Part shown: piece by piece, positions 24,942 through 35,312 of the stretch
How positions within the stretch are numbered: position 1 is the first letter of the stretch
Layout: every line of letters starts with the position of its first letter
Assembly (NCBI GenBank): GCA_017540505.1
Contig: JAFYAW010000020.1
Coordinates: forward strand, 1 to 43,916
Origin: Bacteroidales bacterium
GTDB taxonomy: Bacteria > Bacteroidota > Bacteroidia > Bacteroidales > WCHB1-69
DNA length: 43,916 nucleotides
Direction of reading: 5' to 3'
Notes under the pieces: model-generated
What the model saw: the letters and a program-made list of their open reading frames with translations, nothing else
Databases searched by the model: none
What the model was told of the DNA's origin: nothing
Program-made: the position numbers and the translations under genes

Positions 24942-27900
24942 TTACTTCTTCACAAAGCTCTTCGTCACCACGCCCTTCTCGGTGCTGATGCGCACGAAGT
25001 ACATGCCGACAGAGAGCTCTCTCACATCCAGTTCAACCATGTTGGCATTTGCCTCCACCGTTTTCAGCAATTTACCATACACATCGTAAATCTGCACCCT
25101 ATTCACTGTACCCTGTTCACTAGCTACTGTAAACTGTCCATTGTTCGGATTCGGGTAGAGACTGGTAACCAATTCATAGTCAGTGATGCCGTCAGCCAGC
25201 GTCGTGAAGTTGATCAGGCCGGAAGTTGCTGTTACGCCGTCATCACAGAGTGCCACCACATACACGGAGTAGGTCGTTTGCGGTTGCAGGCCCGTAAGCA
25301 CATACGGGTGCTCGCTTACCTGTACGGTAGTAACCTGAGTTTCACCATCCGGCTTGTAATTGATGGTCCACGAAGTGGCAGCACCATTCTCCGTCCAGTT
25401 AATTTTGGCACTGTTCATCGTCAGTTCCGTAGCTGTCAGGTTGGTGGGTTCCTGGCATCCGATGATAGGAAATGTTCCCGTAGTAACGGTCAGTTCGGCG
25501 GACCAGTCGCTGCTTGCATTGTCACCACATACCGCCTTGACTGCCACCTTGTACTCGGTTTCCGAATCAAGATTGTCTAATCTATATTGATTCGTGGCAA
25601 CCGGTTGCTGGGTCCAGTTCGTCTCGGAGGTTTTCTTGTACTGTAAAATCCAGGAAACAGCGTTGTTGGCATCCCAAGTCAAATCCACATACTCATAGGA
25701 GATATTCTGAGCAGTCAACCCGGTGGGCACCAAGCAAGCGTCTGCCTGCGGTGTAGTGAAAGTGAGTGTGTTGCTCCATGCACTGTTCATATTGCCACCG
25801 CAGAGGGCACGTACGCGAACCTCGTAGTTGGTTTCTGCCGTCAGAGTGGACAATACACATGTCGGTGCGCTGACATTCATCGTCTGCCACGAGGCATCCG
25901 TTGCTTTCTTATAGTTCACCTCCCACTGGCTGGCTCCATTGGGGTTCCAATTGATGACGACACTGTTGGCTGTCAGATTGGAGTATGCCAAGTTGGTGGG
26001 CTCATCGCACACCACGATCGGGCGTACGGCAATATCATCGATACAGCAACGATATGCCAGCGTGGTGGATGTGGGATAAGTGTTCACCCACTTGAAGGCG
26101 ATGCGGGCACCCGCCGGCACATTGGTGACATTCTGGAACGTGACAGAATCTCTGGTTATCGCCGTGACGGGTACAATATTGGCCACCGGTACGAACGTGC
26201 CGATATTGTATGGATCTGTCGTGTATCCGACTTCCAAACGCACGTATGAAGCATCGGCCGTACCCATACGTTTGGCAAAGGCAATACTGATGTTGGACAA
26301 CGGCTCGTTGAATTCCGGCAACACCACTAAGGTGGAGTCCGTCGGATAAGCCTGCATCAGCAACGTGTTAGGCTCAGAGCTTGCGAATGCGTATGAGGTG
26401 GAGGCAAGGCGCGAAATCACGTGCGGCTGCCATGCCGCAGGAGCAAATGTGCTGTATCCGTGCCAGCAGTCCGGAAGCACGCCTTCGGTCTGATAGGTGG
26501 CATTTGTCGTAATGGCATCAAAGTTCTCAAGATAAGGCAATGTCTGCGGGGCGCACACTGTTTGGGCAGTGACAGATGCCGAATACGCACTACCCTCGTT
26601 GGCGGTGCAGTTTGCCATCACGGCAAACTCGTATGCCGTACCCGCCTGCAGACCTGTAACCACGTACGGATGACTCGTCACATTCGGGAGATAAGAGTAA
26701 GTGCTTGTACCCGCTTCGGCGTAACGCACCGTATAGCCCGCAGGAGAGGCGTTCCACGGATCACTCCAATCCAAGGTCACCGTATTGCCGGTAATCTGAG
26801 TCACCGTCAACCCTTCCGGATCGAAGCAGGCAGGGATTTCAGACACCACTATATTGTCAATATATACATAGTTGTATGCTGGTGTACGTGAGAGGAACGC
26901 TATATGTTTTCCATTGCCACTATACTGGCTGAACACCACCCGCTGCGGATCAAAAATGCTGGGTAATGCCGAAGAAACCGTGTCCACCGGCACAAAGGTG
27001 GAAAGATCGTACGGATCCGTCATCACACCCACTATCAAAGAATAGTCGGCAGAGGAGGCCTTGTAGTCGAACTGCATCTGCAACGTATTGATGTTGCGGT
27101 TGAATGGCGGTGTCGTCGCCAAGGTATAGCTGGTGCTTCCAGAATAGAAATACAACGATCCCGAGGTGATATACGGATAGCTCGTAGTGGCAGAATAGGT
27201 GGTCACTCTCTCCCAGCAGTGCGGGAAAGCGGACGTTCCGGATCCCTGATTCTCGAAGTCTTGCACAAACGGCAACGAATCAATGGGCGTACAGTCTGTG
27301 CGGAACGAATAGACCTGACTCCAGTCGCTATGTTCCGTAGGACCACAAATCGAGCGTACATAGACATCGTAATAGGTGCCAGGGGTGAGACCCGTGATGG
27401 TGATGGAATCCTCGTAGGCATCCACTGAGACAGCACCGCCCACCAACACATCGGGACTGAAGCCTGCGGGACCGTAGGCCACCTCCCATTGGCTCTCGTC
27501 GCTGCCATTACGCCACTTCAGGGAAACAGAGGTCATCTCAATATCCGTAGCCGTGAGGTTAGCCGGCTTCACGCAACCCGGCGCGTAAGTCACCGACAAA
27601 TTGTCGATATACAACGTGGCAGCGTTCTGGGTGGAACGGATGGCGATGAACTTGCCTGTACCCACATACGAGGTGAACGGAATGTGGAACTCATTCCACA
27701 CCGTGGTGCGGGCATTGACCGTCTCCACCAGCTCAAAGGTGCTCATATCCGTCGGATTACTCATCACACCGACCTCCACAAAATAGTTGAGGTTGGTGAA
27801 TTTTCCGAAGAAATTCAACTGCAGAATATTGACATCGGCATCTATTTCAGGCAATGCCAAACAAGAAGAAGTTGTTGATGATGTATAAAGATAAAGGTAA

Positions 27901-30900
27901 TTGCCTATATATCCAGCCGTTCCGCTATTAACATAGCCTGAACCGTTACCCGTTTTCGTCCAACAATCCGGAACAATGCTCGATCCTGTGGAGAGATGGT
28001 CGAAGTTGTTCGTGTAAGGCACCGGGAACGGTGAACAGGTGGTCGTGAAATTGCAGGCGAAGGACCAGGAAGTCGGAATTCCGCTGGGGCAGATGTTGCG
28101 CACGTAGAACGTATAGGCCGTATTGGGTTGCAAGTTATCCAGATTGAACAAACCTCCTGGATTGGAGATGGTGACAGGCGTGGCGGTGTCGGGCAGGAAG
28201 CCGGGCTCACCATAGACATATTCGCAACTGCTGATACTTGATGGTGAATACCAGCTAATATCCACATTGTCAGAAGAAATGTTCCGAACCGTAACATCCA
28301 ACGGCATGAAACAGCTTTCGGCAGTGTCAATCACAATATCATCAATTCTGACCGTGTTGGTACGTTCCGCATCCCCGCACTTGATGGCGATAAAGCGGCC
28401 CGCGCCGGTATAGTTGGCGAAATAGACACTCATATCCTCCCAAACAGACAATGTGGACGGACAAAGGATCTGAACCGGTTCGAATGAGTTGGGATTCGCC
28501 GGATTATCCATCACACCCACCACCACTTTGTTTTCGGCGGTTGTGATTTTAGCCTTGAATGACATCTTCAACGTGGTGAGGTCGATAGAGGCATCCAACT
28601 CCGGCAGAATGGCTATATCAAAATAGGTGGTCGTTGCGTATAAATAGAGGGCTCCGGGAAGTGTGTTCACATTGCCAACCGCCGTATTGACATACGGATA
28701 GGTGGTCGTGGTGCCACTGTAATATTTGCTCCAACAGTCAGGCAGATTTGTGTAACGGCTGACACTTCCATCGAAATTCTCTGTATAAGGGATGGTCGTA
28801 ATGGCATTGCAAAGAGTGGTGGTCGTAATCTCATCCGTATAGGCGCTTTCATCACCATAGCCACACACAGATTTGATTTTGAACTGATAGATGGTACCGG
28901 CATTCAGCCCATGAAGCGTGTAAACCGTATCCGTAATACCTGGAACAGACGTCCACTGAGAAACAGTATCTTCTTTATATACGATTTCCCATTCCGTCTC
29001 CATAGCACCCGGACTCCAAGAAAGCGTGATGGATGTCTGGGTCTGTTCTTCTACCGACACATTCACCGGTTTATAACAAGTGTATATTTGGTCCAATGTA
29101 AAATTATCCAAATATATATTTGATAATATATTCGTGCCGCCAAACTTGAAAGCGAGGAAACGGCCCGTGCCGGTATAGTTAGTGAATTCCACCAGTTTCT
29201 CTTCCCACGTGTTCGTGGTGTTTACCTGAATTGTATCATACGGAACAAAAGTGTTGATGTTCATAGAATCCGTCATGAATCCAATCATCAACATATAAGA
29301 TGTGCTACTGCTTCTTACACGGAAAGTGGCAGCCAAACTCGATATGTTGAAAGAATCGTCGATTCTGGGCGTGGCAAGAAAGTTCGAGTAATACGTGTAA
29401 TCGTATTGGCCACTCTGCGTACCACTGCTGAAATACACGGAAGCGGGTGCGGAGAAGTTTGTGGTAGTCAAATACGGATAGTAATTGTACGTGCCCGTAT
29501 TGGTGCAGCCATGCGTCCAACAGGTGGGATGCGCATTGGAGCCAGTGCCATACGTATCGAAATTGTCGGTGAATGGCAGCGTGGAGATGATACCGCACTC
29601 TGTCATAAACGAATATTCCAACGACCAGGGACTCGCACTGCCCATACCGCAGTCGGCCTGTACCTGGACAGTGTAATTCGTAGAGGGTATCAGGTTGGCA
29701 ACCGGACAGTTGCTCGTGGTCAGTCCACTATATTCCGTCCAAGCCGCATCATCATCGTTTGTAGGCTTTATGCGCAGGTTCCAAGCACTCGCACTGGTAC
29801 CCGCTGACCAAGTAACCTCTGCACTCGTGGTCGTGATATTGCTGAAGCGGATACTGTCGGGACGGGAACAATCATTGGTGTAATCCAAATTCAGCTCGTC
29901 AATATAATACATGCCAGTACCCGTTGTATTCAGGCGGAAGACTATATGGCGGTTGTAACCCGTGGTCTGCACACTGTCGAAACGGACTTCCACAAACTGA
30001 TGACCACCCACCAATGTAGGAACCGTGTGAACCAGCTCAAACGTGGAGGTGTCGAACGGATTGCTCATGACACCAATCTCCAAGTTACCGGAGGTGGTGG
30101 CCACCTGATATGCCCAGAAGTTGAGAGTCAAGCCCTCAATGTTGGCATTGATTGGTGGGGTGGCTGCCCAGGCGTTTTTACTGCTGAAACGCAAGGCCAC
30201 ACTACCGTCGTGTGCATACGAGGTGGAACTATAAACGGACGGGTAGGTCAAGGTGGCAGAGGAAGCATACGCCACCGGACGGGTCCAGCATTCCATATAG
30301 CTGTTGTTAGCCATAGTGTTGAAATCCTGCGTGTACGGCACATCTATCACATCAGTACAGATGGTGATGAATTTCTCATCAAAGGTGTAGGGACTTTCCC
30401 CACCGGAACATACCATCTTCACCTTGAAGGTGTATGTGGTGTTTTCTTCGAGACCAGTCGCCGTATAAGTGGTGTCGGTGATACCGGGCACTTCCGTCCA
30501 TGCAGCAGTCGGATCGTCCGTCTTGATGTATGACAGCGTATAGGAGAGAGGCGTGCTGCCGGCAGGCGCGTTCCAGGAACAGGAGATACTGTTGTCGGTA
30601 CCATTTGTCTGCACCAGATTCTCCGGCATGGAACATCCAGGCACGGCAACCATCAAGTTGTCAATAAAAACCCCATTGTACCCATACGATGACCCCGTAG
30701 GTGGCTTGGATACTATCATGGCAATGTAGCCAGCCGGGCCATTGTAATTGGCCAACGACAAGGTGTACGGTTCATAATTCGTGGTCGTGTTTTCAAGAGA
30801 ATCCAATGTAATAAAAGTATTAAAGTCCACGGGATCTGTCACGATACCGATGAGGACCTTGCTCTGATAGGTCGCACTGGTGGAAGATTTTCGTGACATA

Positions 30901-32894
30901 AAGCTGAGTTCCAACGTATTCAGCGGATTGGTAAAAGCAGGTAAAACCACATAATTGATGCCGCTAGATGTAGCCGAATAGGAATACATGTACAGATAAT
31001 TGTTCCCAGAGTAGGCATTCGTGGTGGAAGAGTTGACGTATGGGAAATTCTGGTTGGGCAGCGAATTGTCCTTACGCCAGCAATTCGGTACCGGATAGCC
31101 GCCGGCGGAGCCGCCAGTGAAGCTTTCAAAGTCTTCCACGTATGGGGCGGTTTTAGGCATACAAACCGTCACAAAGGAAAGCGACGTGGCATAGTAATAG
31201 TCGCTGCCACAGTTCGGACGCACACGAACATCCACAGTATAGGAGGTGGCATCGTCCAATCCGGTAATCGTGTAGAAGGTATCCGTAACGCCGGTCACAT
31301 CCGTCCAGGTGGCATCACCCGGCATCTTATAACTGAAATCGTAGGAAGACACTCCCGTGGAACTCCAAGAGATCTGCACCGAATTGGTGGTCATACCCGA
31401 AACCTCCATCGTGGAAGGATACATACAATCCGACCAATACATGCCGAAGTCGTCCAAATAGGAGGTGGCCCCTGTGGATCTAAGCGTGATGTACCGACCT
31501 TGGGCCGTGGTGCCTGCCAGATTTATTATGGCTTGCTGCCAGTCGGTATTTGCTGCCGGGGTAAACGTTTGGATGGAGGTAAACGTATTAATATCCGTGG
31601 GATCGCTCATCACACCCACCTGGATGGCCGCCGCCGATGTGGCTGACGACTTTTTCAACCAAAACTGAACCGTCACATTTCTTGCCAGCGTGTCTGACAA
31701 CAACGGTGGTGCGATGATATAAGAGCTGAGCGTTGATGACGCGTACATATACACACTCGCGTTACCAGAATAATGGTACGTAGTGTACAAATAGGGATAA
31801 GACGTAGCTGTTGTGGTATATTTCCGGTTCCAACAGGGCACTGCAAAGTTTCCAGAGCCAGTTGTATAACCATCAAATTGCTCAATCAATGGAAGTTGGG
31901 CTGCAACACAAGGATCAATGGGGGCAAGAGGTGTGGCTTCGCACTCCGAACCGGACATAGCCGGACTGCCCGTGCTATAGACAGCTTCCACCGTATAGCA
32001 GTAGAGCGTGTTTTCCAAAAGACCTGTATCGATATATGAGAAACCCTCTTCCAAGGTGGTGTTCAGCAAATTGTAATCGCGATAGACACGAAAACCGGAA
32101 AGGTTTTCGGAGACGAACTCGCCCCGCACCACTAATGGGATACCCATCTGTTCCAAGGAGGTTCCGTCCCTCAAGGCATTCCAATGACCATCGCTAGTAT
32201 TATATTGTATAGCATTACCAGTACTCAACTGGGACAAGTCAGCTCTGGGATTCATCCAAGGGGTGTTGCTGGCCGTGAAACATACAGCCACCCAGTAGGT
32301 TCCAGCAGATAGTGATGTGTTGATGTTGGCTGTAATCTTCATGATCGGCCTGTCGGTATTCGTAAAGGCTGTAGCCGTTGTGCGGTAAATGCCTGTCCAC
32401 TCCTGGGAGGCCATACAGCTAACGGCACCACTGGTCCACACGGGCACGGCGGTGGAGTCCACCGGCTGCACATCGTAAATCTTGACATAGCAACCCGTAA
32501 ACGGCGAGGATGTCGGTGTGGAACCCGTCACGTAGGCGAAGAAATCGATTTGCGAAACCACCGCCGACGCATTCAGGGTGAAATCATCGGCAATCCAGAA
32601 CGAATGGTCCAAGTCGCCAACCGTGGCATGGGCATTGTAACCATAGTTGCCCTGGCCGCCATAAAATGCGCTGACATCCGCACCATCCACGCCCGCTCCC
32701 GGGTGGGTGACCATGTCGGCCGAGTTGAAAAGATTCAGTCGTGAGGGATGCGTAGTCCCATAGGGAACATCCCAGGTGATTTTCATTTGGGAATCGGATA
32801 ACGGGGTAACCGTCACATTTTCAGGAGGATTTGTCTGGGCAAATCCTAAAACACTCACACAAAGTGTTAAACATAATACAAACAGTTTTTTCAT
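24942..32894 (-). CDS. Giant repetitive surface protein with T9SS type A sorting domain
   Basis: A 2650-residue exported protein. A signal peptide (MKKLFVLCLTLCVSVLGFAQ, 1-20) is followed by an FN3-like segment interrupted by a beta-rich insert. Then come eight repeats of a cleaved-adhesin/choice-of-anchor-J-like domain plus FN3. Each J domain opens with a variant of LPYxxDFD (for example LPFTDNFDTYGTGS, IPYTENFDGS, VPYTNNFDHLSTGS). Two more FN3 units follow, then a C-terminal T9SS sorting domain with LYPNPNNGQFTV, VQIYDVYGKLL, GMYFVRIST and the final KSFVKK. The protein should cross the outer membrane by the type IX system and be cut and anchored or released. J-like domains occur in gingipain haemagglutinin regions, so binding to host or polymer surfaces is plausible. 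No enzyme domain recognised. It has its own promoter and terminator. Confidence 0.88.
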   Translation of the reverse strand: MKKLFVLCLTLCVSVLGFAQTNPPENVTVTPLSDSQMKITWDVPYGTTHPSRLNLFNSADMVTHPGAGVDGADVSAFYGGQGNYGYNAHATVGDLDHSFWIADDFTLNASAVVSQIDFFAYVTGSTPTSSPFTGCYVKIYDVQPVDSTAVPVWTSGAVSCMASQEWTGIYRTTATAFTNTDRPIMKITANINTSLSAGTYWVAVCFTASNTPWMNPRADLSQLSTGNAIQYNTSDGHWNALRDGTSLEQMGIPLVVRGEFVSENLSGFRVYRDYNLLNTTLEEGFSYIDTGLLENTLYCYTVEAVYSTGSPAMSGSECEATPLAPIDPCVAAQLPLIEQFDGYTTGSGNFAVPCWNRKYTTTATSYPYLYTTYHYSGNASVYMYASSTLSSYIIAPPLLSDTLARNVTVQFWLKKSSATSAAAIQVGVMSDPTDINTFTSIQTFTPAANTDWQQAIINLAGTTAQGRYITLRSTGATSYLDDFGMYWSDCMYPSTMEVSGMTTNSVQISWSSTGVSSYDFSYKMPGDATWTDVTGVTDTFYTITGLDDATSYTVDVRVRPNCGSDYYYATSLSFVTVCMPKTAPYVEDFESFTGGSAGGYPVPNCWRKDNSLPNQNFPYVNSSTTNAYSGNNYLYMYSYSATSSGINYVVLPAFTNPLNTLELSFMSRKSSTSATYQSKVLIGIVTDPVDFNTFITLDSLENTTTNYEPYTLSLANYNGPAGYIAMIVSKPPTGSSYGYNGVFIDNLMVAVPGCSMPENLVQTNGTDNSISCSWNAPAGSTPLSYTLSYIKTDDPTAAWTEVPGITDTTYTATGLEENTTYTFKVKMVCSGGESPYTFDEKFITICTDVIDVPYTQDFNTMANNSYMECWTRPVAYASSATLTYPSVYSSTSYAHDGSVALRFSSKNAWAATPPINANIEGLTLNFWAYQVATTSGNLEIGVMSNPFDTSTFELVHTVPTLVGGHQFVEVRFDSVQTTGYNRHIVFRLNTTGTGMYYIDELNLDYTNDCSRPDSIRFSNITTTSAEVTWSAGTSASAWNLRIKPTNDDDAAWTEYSGLTTSNCPVANLIPSTNYTVQVQADCGMGSASPWSLEYSFMTECGIISTLPFTDNFDTYGTGSNAHPTCWTHGCTNTGTYNYYPYLTTTNFSAPASVYFSSGTQSGQYDYTYYSNFLATPRIDDSFNISSLAATFRVRSSSTSYMLMIGFMTDSMNINTFVPYDTIQVNTTNTWEEKLVEFTNYTGTGRFLAFKFGGTNILSNIYLDNFTLDQIYTCYKPVNVSVEEQTQTSITLSWSPGAMETEWEIVYKEDTVSQWTSVPGITDTVYTLHGLNAGTIYQFKIKSVCGYGDESAYTDEITTTTLCNAITTIPYTENFDGSVSRYTNLPDCWSKYYSGTTTTYPYVNTAVGNVNTLPGALYLYATTTYFDIAILPELDASIDLTTLKMSFKAKITTAENKVVVGVMDNPANPNSFEPVQILCPSTLSVWEDMSVYFANYTGAGRFIAIKCGDAERTNTVRIDDIVIDTAESCFMPLDVTVRNISSDNVDISWYSPSSISSCEYVYGEPGFLPDTATPVTISNPGGLFNLDNLQPNTAYTFYVRNICPSGIPTSWSFACNFTTTCSPFPVPYTNNFDHLSTGSSIVPDCWTKTGNGSGYVNSGTAGYIGNYLYLYTSSTTSSCLALPEIDADVNILQLNFFGKFTNLNYFVEVGVMSNPTDMSTFELVETVNARTTVWNEFHIPFTSYVGTGKFIAIRSTQNAATLYIDNLSVTYAPGCVKPANLTATDIEMTSVSLKWRNGSDESQWEVAYGPAGFSPDVLVGGAVSVDAYEDSITITGLTPGTYYDVYVRSICGPTEHSDWSQVYSFRTDCTPIDSLPFVQDFENQGSGTSAFPHCWERVTTYSATTSYPYITSGSLYFYSGSTSYTLATTPPFNRNINTLQMQFDYKASSADYSLIVGVMTDPYDLSTFVPVDTVSSALPSIFDPQRVVFSQYSGNGKHIAFLSRTPAYNYVYIDNIVVSEIPACFDPEGLTVTQITGNTVTLDWSDPWNASPAGYTVRYAEAGTSTYSYLPNVTSHPYVVTGLQAGTAYEFAVMANCTANEGSAYSASVTAQTVCAPQTLPYLENFDAITTNATYQTEGVLPDCWHGYSTFAPAAWQPHVISRLASTSYAFASSEPNTLLMQAYPTDSTLVVLPEFNEPLSNISIAFAKRMGTADASYVRLEVGYTTDPYNIGTFVPVANIVPVTAITRDSVTFQNVTNVPAGARIAFKWVNTYPTSTTLAYRCCIDDIAVRPIVVCDEPTNLAYSNLTANSVVINWNPNGASQWEVNYKKATDASWQTMNVSAPTCVLSTLTAETNYEVRVRALCGGNMNSAWSNTLTFTTPQADACLVPTGLTAQNISYEYVDLTWDANNAVSWILQYKKTSETNWTQQPVATNQYRLDNLDSETEYKVAVKAVCGDNASSDWSAELTVTTGTFPIIGCQEPTNLTATELTMNSAKINWTENGAATSWTINYKPDGETQVTTVQVSEHPYVLTGLQPQTTYSVYVVALCDDGVTATSGLINFTTLADGITDYELVTSLYPNPNNGQFTVASEQGTVNRVQIYDVYGKLLKTVEANANMVELDVRELSVGMYFVRISTEKGVVTKSFVKK

Positions 32895-32961
32895 AATGGT
32901 TTGTTTTTTGTAATTATCTTTTTGTTACTCTTTTTCCCTTTTTGTTACAAGAATTAAAAAA

Positions 32962-32969
32962 CAAAAATA
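32962..32969 (-). promoter_or_regulatory. -7 box of the giant surface-protein gene
   Basis: Minus strand TATTTTTG, 67 bp before the ATG. The leader contains repeated TTGTTAC/TTTTTGTTAC elements of unclear meaning. Confidence 0.6.
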
Positions 32970-32973
32970 CAAA

Positions 32974-33003
32974 AAAAAACGGCATCAGAAGATACCGTTT
33001 TTT
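32974..33003 (-). terminator. Terminator of the S46 peptidase gene
   Basis: AAAAAACGG (32974-32982) pairs with CCGTTTTTT (32995-33003), with an inner ATC/GAT pairing around AGAA. The minus transcript ends in a long U-run. Confidence 0.85.
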
Positions 33004-33032
33004 GTTTCTAACAAATATTAAGGATATATCCC

Positions 33033-35177
33033 CTATTGCACAATCTTTATTTCCTGCATCAAGTTTTGGGCATTGGCCATCTTGTCGATGATGAAGAGCA
33101 GGTAACGCATATCCATGCAGATGGTGCGCTGCACCTCGTTCTCAAACGCGATATCGCCGCTCATGGCCTCCCAGTTGCCATCGAAAGCCAGACCGATGAG
33201 GTTGCCGTTGGCATCAATGACCGGACTGCCGGAGTTGCCACCCGTGATGTCATTGGTGGTGATGAAGTTGACCACGAGGTCGCCGTTCTCGTTGGCATAA
33301 CGGCCGTAGTCGTGGTTCTCCCACAATCTGATGAGGTCTTTGGGCACGTCAAACTCCCAGTCGCCAGGCTTGTACTTAGCCATCACACCGTCCAACGTGG
33401 TGATGTAGTTGTACGTGACCGCATCCGCCGGCTGACAATCCTGTACGCTTCCGTAGGTAAGACGCATGGTGAAGTTGGCATCCGGATAGAAATTGCGGTC
33501 CTTCTGCATCTCCATCAAGCCCTGCATGTACAAACGGTTGGCACGATCGCACTTCACCTCGTCGGCCTCATCGCCTAACTTCCAGTACGATTGCAAGATA
33601 TCGTACATCAAAGCGTAAATGGGATCCTTCGCCAGTGACTTGGGCTTTTCAATCCACGCATTCAACTTATCGGGATCCACCAAAACGGATTTGGCGAAAG
33701 CGTTATCCACAAACGCCGTGAAATCACCGCCGGACTTGTCACCCACCTTCCGGATGGTAGCCGGCAACTGGTCGTGGTTCACATCTTTATAGAAAAGATT
33801 CAAAAGGGCGATGGTGACATCGCGGTCCAGTGCCTTGTTATAATCCTTGAAGAAATTATCGTATTCCGGTTTCAGCTTTTTCGCATACGCGATGATTTTG
33901 TCCTGCGGAGCCGCTTTTGTCTCGATTGCGTTATTCAATGAACGGAATTTCAAGGCAAACGTTACGGCCTCACCGCCACGCCAACCGGCCTCGCGGTGAT
34001 AGATGAGTGCCTTGGTGTAGCTCTTCTGATGTTTCCAATATTTGTCTAATTCATCCAAGACATTGATATACTTCTTCATCCGATCCTCACTGCGGTACAT
34101 CCAGTTACGGAAATCCTGTTCCTGGGTCACCCGCTTGTCATACACCTTGTTCTGTTTGAGCTGTTTCACCTGACCGATATAATATTTCCAGTAGTTGCTC
34201 ACACTGGCCTGCTTGGAGGCGTATTGGATGAAGACGGCGGGGTCGGCATCCATGTGCTTGCGGTACTGCTCCAGCTTGGTGGTGCGGCAGTCCACAATGG
34301 CGGGGCCTTCCAGCTCGATGATGTTCTTCACGGCACCGGAATAGGAGTAGCGGTCTGTGGAACCGGGATATCCCAAAATCATAGTGTAATCGCCTGGTTG
34401 AACGCCTTTTAACGAAATCGGCAGATAATGCTTCGACTTCATGGGCACGTTATCCTTGCTGTAGGCGGCAGGTTTGCCGTCGGGGGACGTATAAACGCGG
34501 AAGATGCAGAAGTCGCCCTTATGGCGCGGCCATGTCCAGTTGTCGGTGTCGGCACCATACTTGCCGATACCCCAAGGCGGACAAGCTACGAGGCGCACAT
34601 CCTTATACACGTCGTACTCAAACAGGATGTACTGGTTACCGTGGTAGAAGGGGACGATTTCCACCGTCACGTCGCGCTTGCCCTTGCGCTCGCTAGCGAG
34701 CATCTTGCCGTTCTCCTCAATTTTCTTAGCTCGCTCGTCTTCCGACATATTGTCGGTAACACCCTTCAGCACGATTGCCGTAACGTCTTCAATATAAGAA
34801 AGGAACGATACGGTAAGGCCTTCGTTGGGCAGTTCCTCGTCTTTGCTGCGGGCCCAGAAGCCGTCCTGCAGGTAGTCGTGTTCCACGGAGGCGTGCGCCT
34901 GCACGTAGGAGAGACCGCAGTGGTGGTTGGTGAGTAACAGGCCTTCAGGGGAGATCAGCTCGCCGGTACAGCCGCCGCCGAATTGCACAATGGCGTCCTT
35001 GAGGCTGGGCTGGTTGAAGCTGAAGATCTGCTCGGCGGTGAGCTTGCAGCCAAGTCGCTGCATGTCAGCCAGATTCTGTCCGTTGATGGAATACGGGAGC
35101 CACATGCCCTCGTCAGCGCGGGCACCCAACACAAGCATCATCAAAGCGATGCACAACAGGTTGATTCTATGTTTCAT
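33033..35177 (-). CDS. Family S46 dipeptidyl-peptidase, DPP7-type specificity
   Basis: Exported serine exopeptidase that removes dipeptides in the periplasm for amino-acid nutrition. 714 residues with a signal peptide (about 1-22, ending ALMMLVLGARA). The trypsin-like fold shows the His motif TNHHCG (83-88) and the Ser motif GGNSGSPV with Ser649. Gly667, 18 residues after Ser649 in FDGNWE, occupies the position that is Gly in DPP7 and Arg in DPP11, so preference for hydrophobic rather than acidic P1 residues is expected. ATG 35177 is chosen because the signal peptide starts there; the open frame further upstream would include the promoter. Confidence 0.93.
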   Translation of the reverse strand: MKHRINLLCIALMMLVLGARADEGMWLPYSINGQNLADMQRLGCKLTAEQIFSFNQPSLKDAIVQFGGGCTGELISPEGLLLTNHHCGLSYVQAHASVEHDYLQDGFWARSKDEELPNEGLTVSFLSYIEDVTAIVLKGVTDNMSEDERAKKIEENGKMLASERKGKRDVTVEIVPFYHGNQYILFEYDVYKDVRLVACPPWGIGKYGADTDNWTWPRHKGDFCIFRVYTSPDGKPAAYSKDNVPMKSKHYLPISLKGVQPGDYTMILGYPGSTDRYSYSGAVKNIIELEGPAIVDCRTTKLEQYRKHMDADPAVFIQYASKQASVSNYWKYYIGQVKQLKQNKVYDKRVTQEQDFRNWMYRSEDRMKKYINVLDELDKYWKHQKSYTKALIYHREAGWRGGEAVTFALKFRSLNNAIETKAAPQDKIIAYAKKLKPEYDNFFKDYNKALDRDVTIALLNLFYKDVNHDQLPATIRKVGDKSGGDFTAFVDNAFAKSVLVDPDKLNAWIEKPKSLAKDPIYALMYDILQSYWKLGDEADEVKCDRANRLYMQGLMEMQKDRNFYPDANFTMRLTYGSVQDCQPADAVTYNYITTLDGVMAKYKPGDWEFDVPKDLIRLWENHDYGRYANENGDLVVNFITTNDITGGNSGSPVIDANGNLIGLAFDGNWEAMSGDIAFENEVQRTICMDMRYLLFIIDKMANAQNLMQEIKIVQ

Positions 35178-35198
35178 CTTGTCTGTAATTTGAAAGTG

Positions 35199-35206
35199 CA
35201 AAGGTA
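35199..35206 (-). promoter_or_regulatory. -7 box of the S46 peptidase gene
   Basis: Minus strand TACCTTTG, 21 bp upstream of the ATG at 35177. It decides the start. Confidence 0.65.
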
Positions 35207-35261
35207 GGAAAAATTTGGCAAATCCTGCCCGGAATCCAATGGTTTGATTATCGGACATAAA

Positions 35262-35291
35262 AAAAAACTCTCCCCTTGCGGAGAGAGTTTC
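35262..35291 (-). terminator. Terminator of the rpsF-rpsR-rplI operon
   Basis: AAACTCTC (35265-35272) pairs with GAGAGTTT (35283-35290); the minus transcript continues into a U-run of at least eight. Confidence 0.85.
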
Positions 35292-35312
35292 GTATAGGTA
35301 AGAGCGTAAACA

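Noticed and set aside
29946-30533. Plus-strand frames opposite the giant surface protein, including 24936-25580
   Set aside because: They are shadows of the repetitive coding sequence and show no motifs.
35178-35258. 27-codon extension of the S46 peptidase
   Set aside because: It spans the TACCTTTG box and precedes a clear signal peptide.
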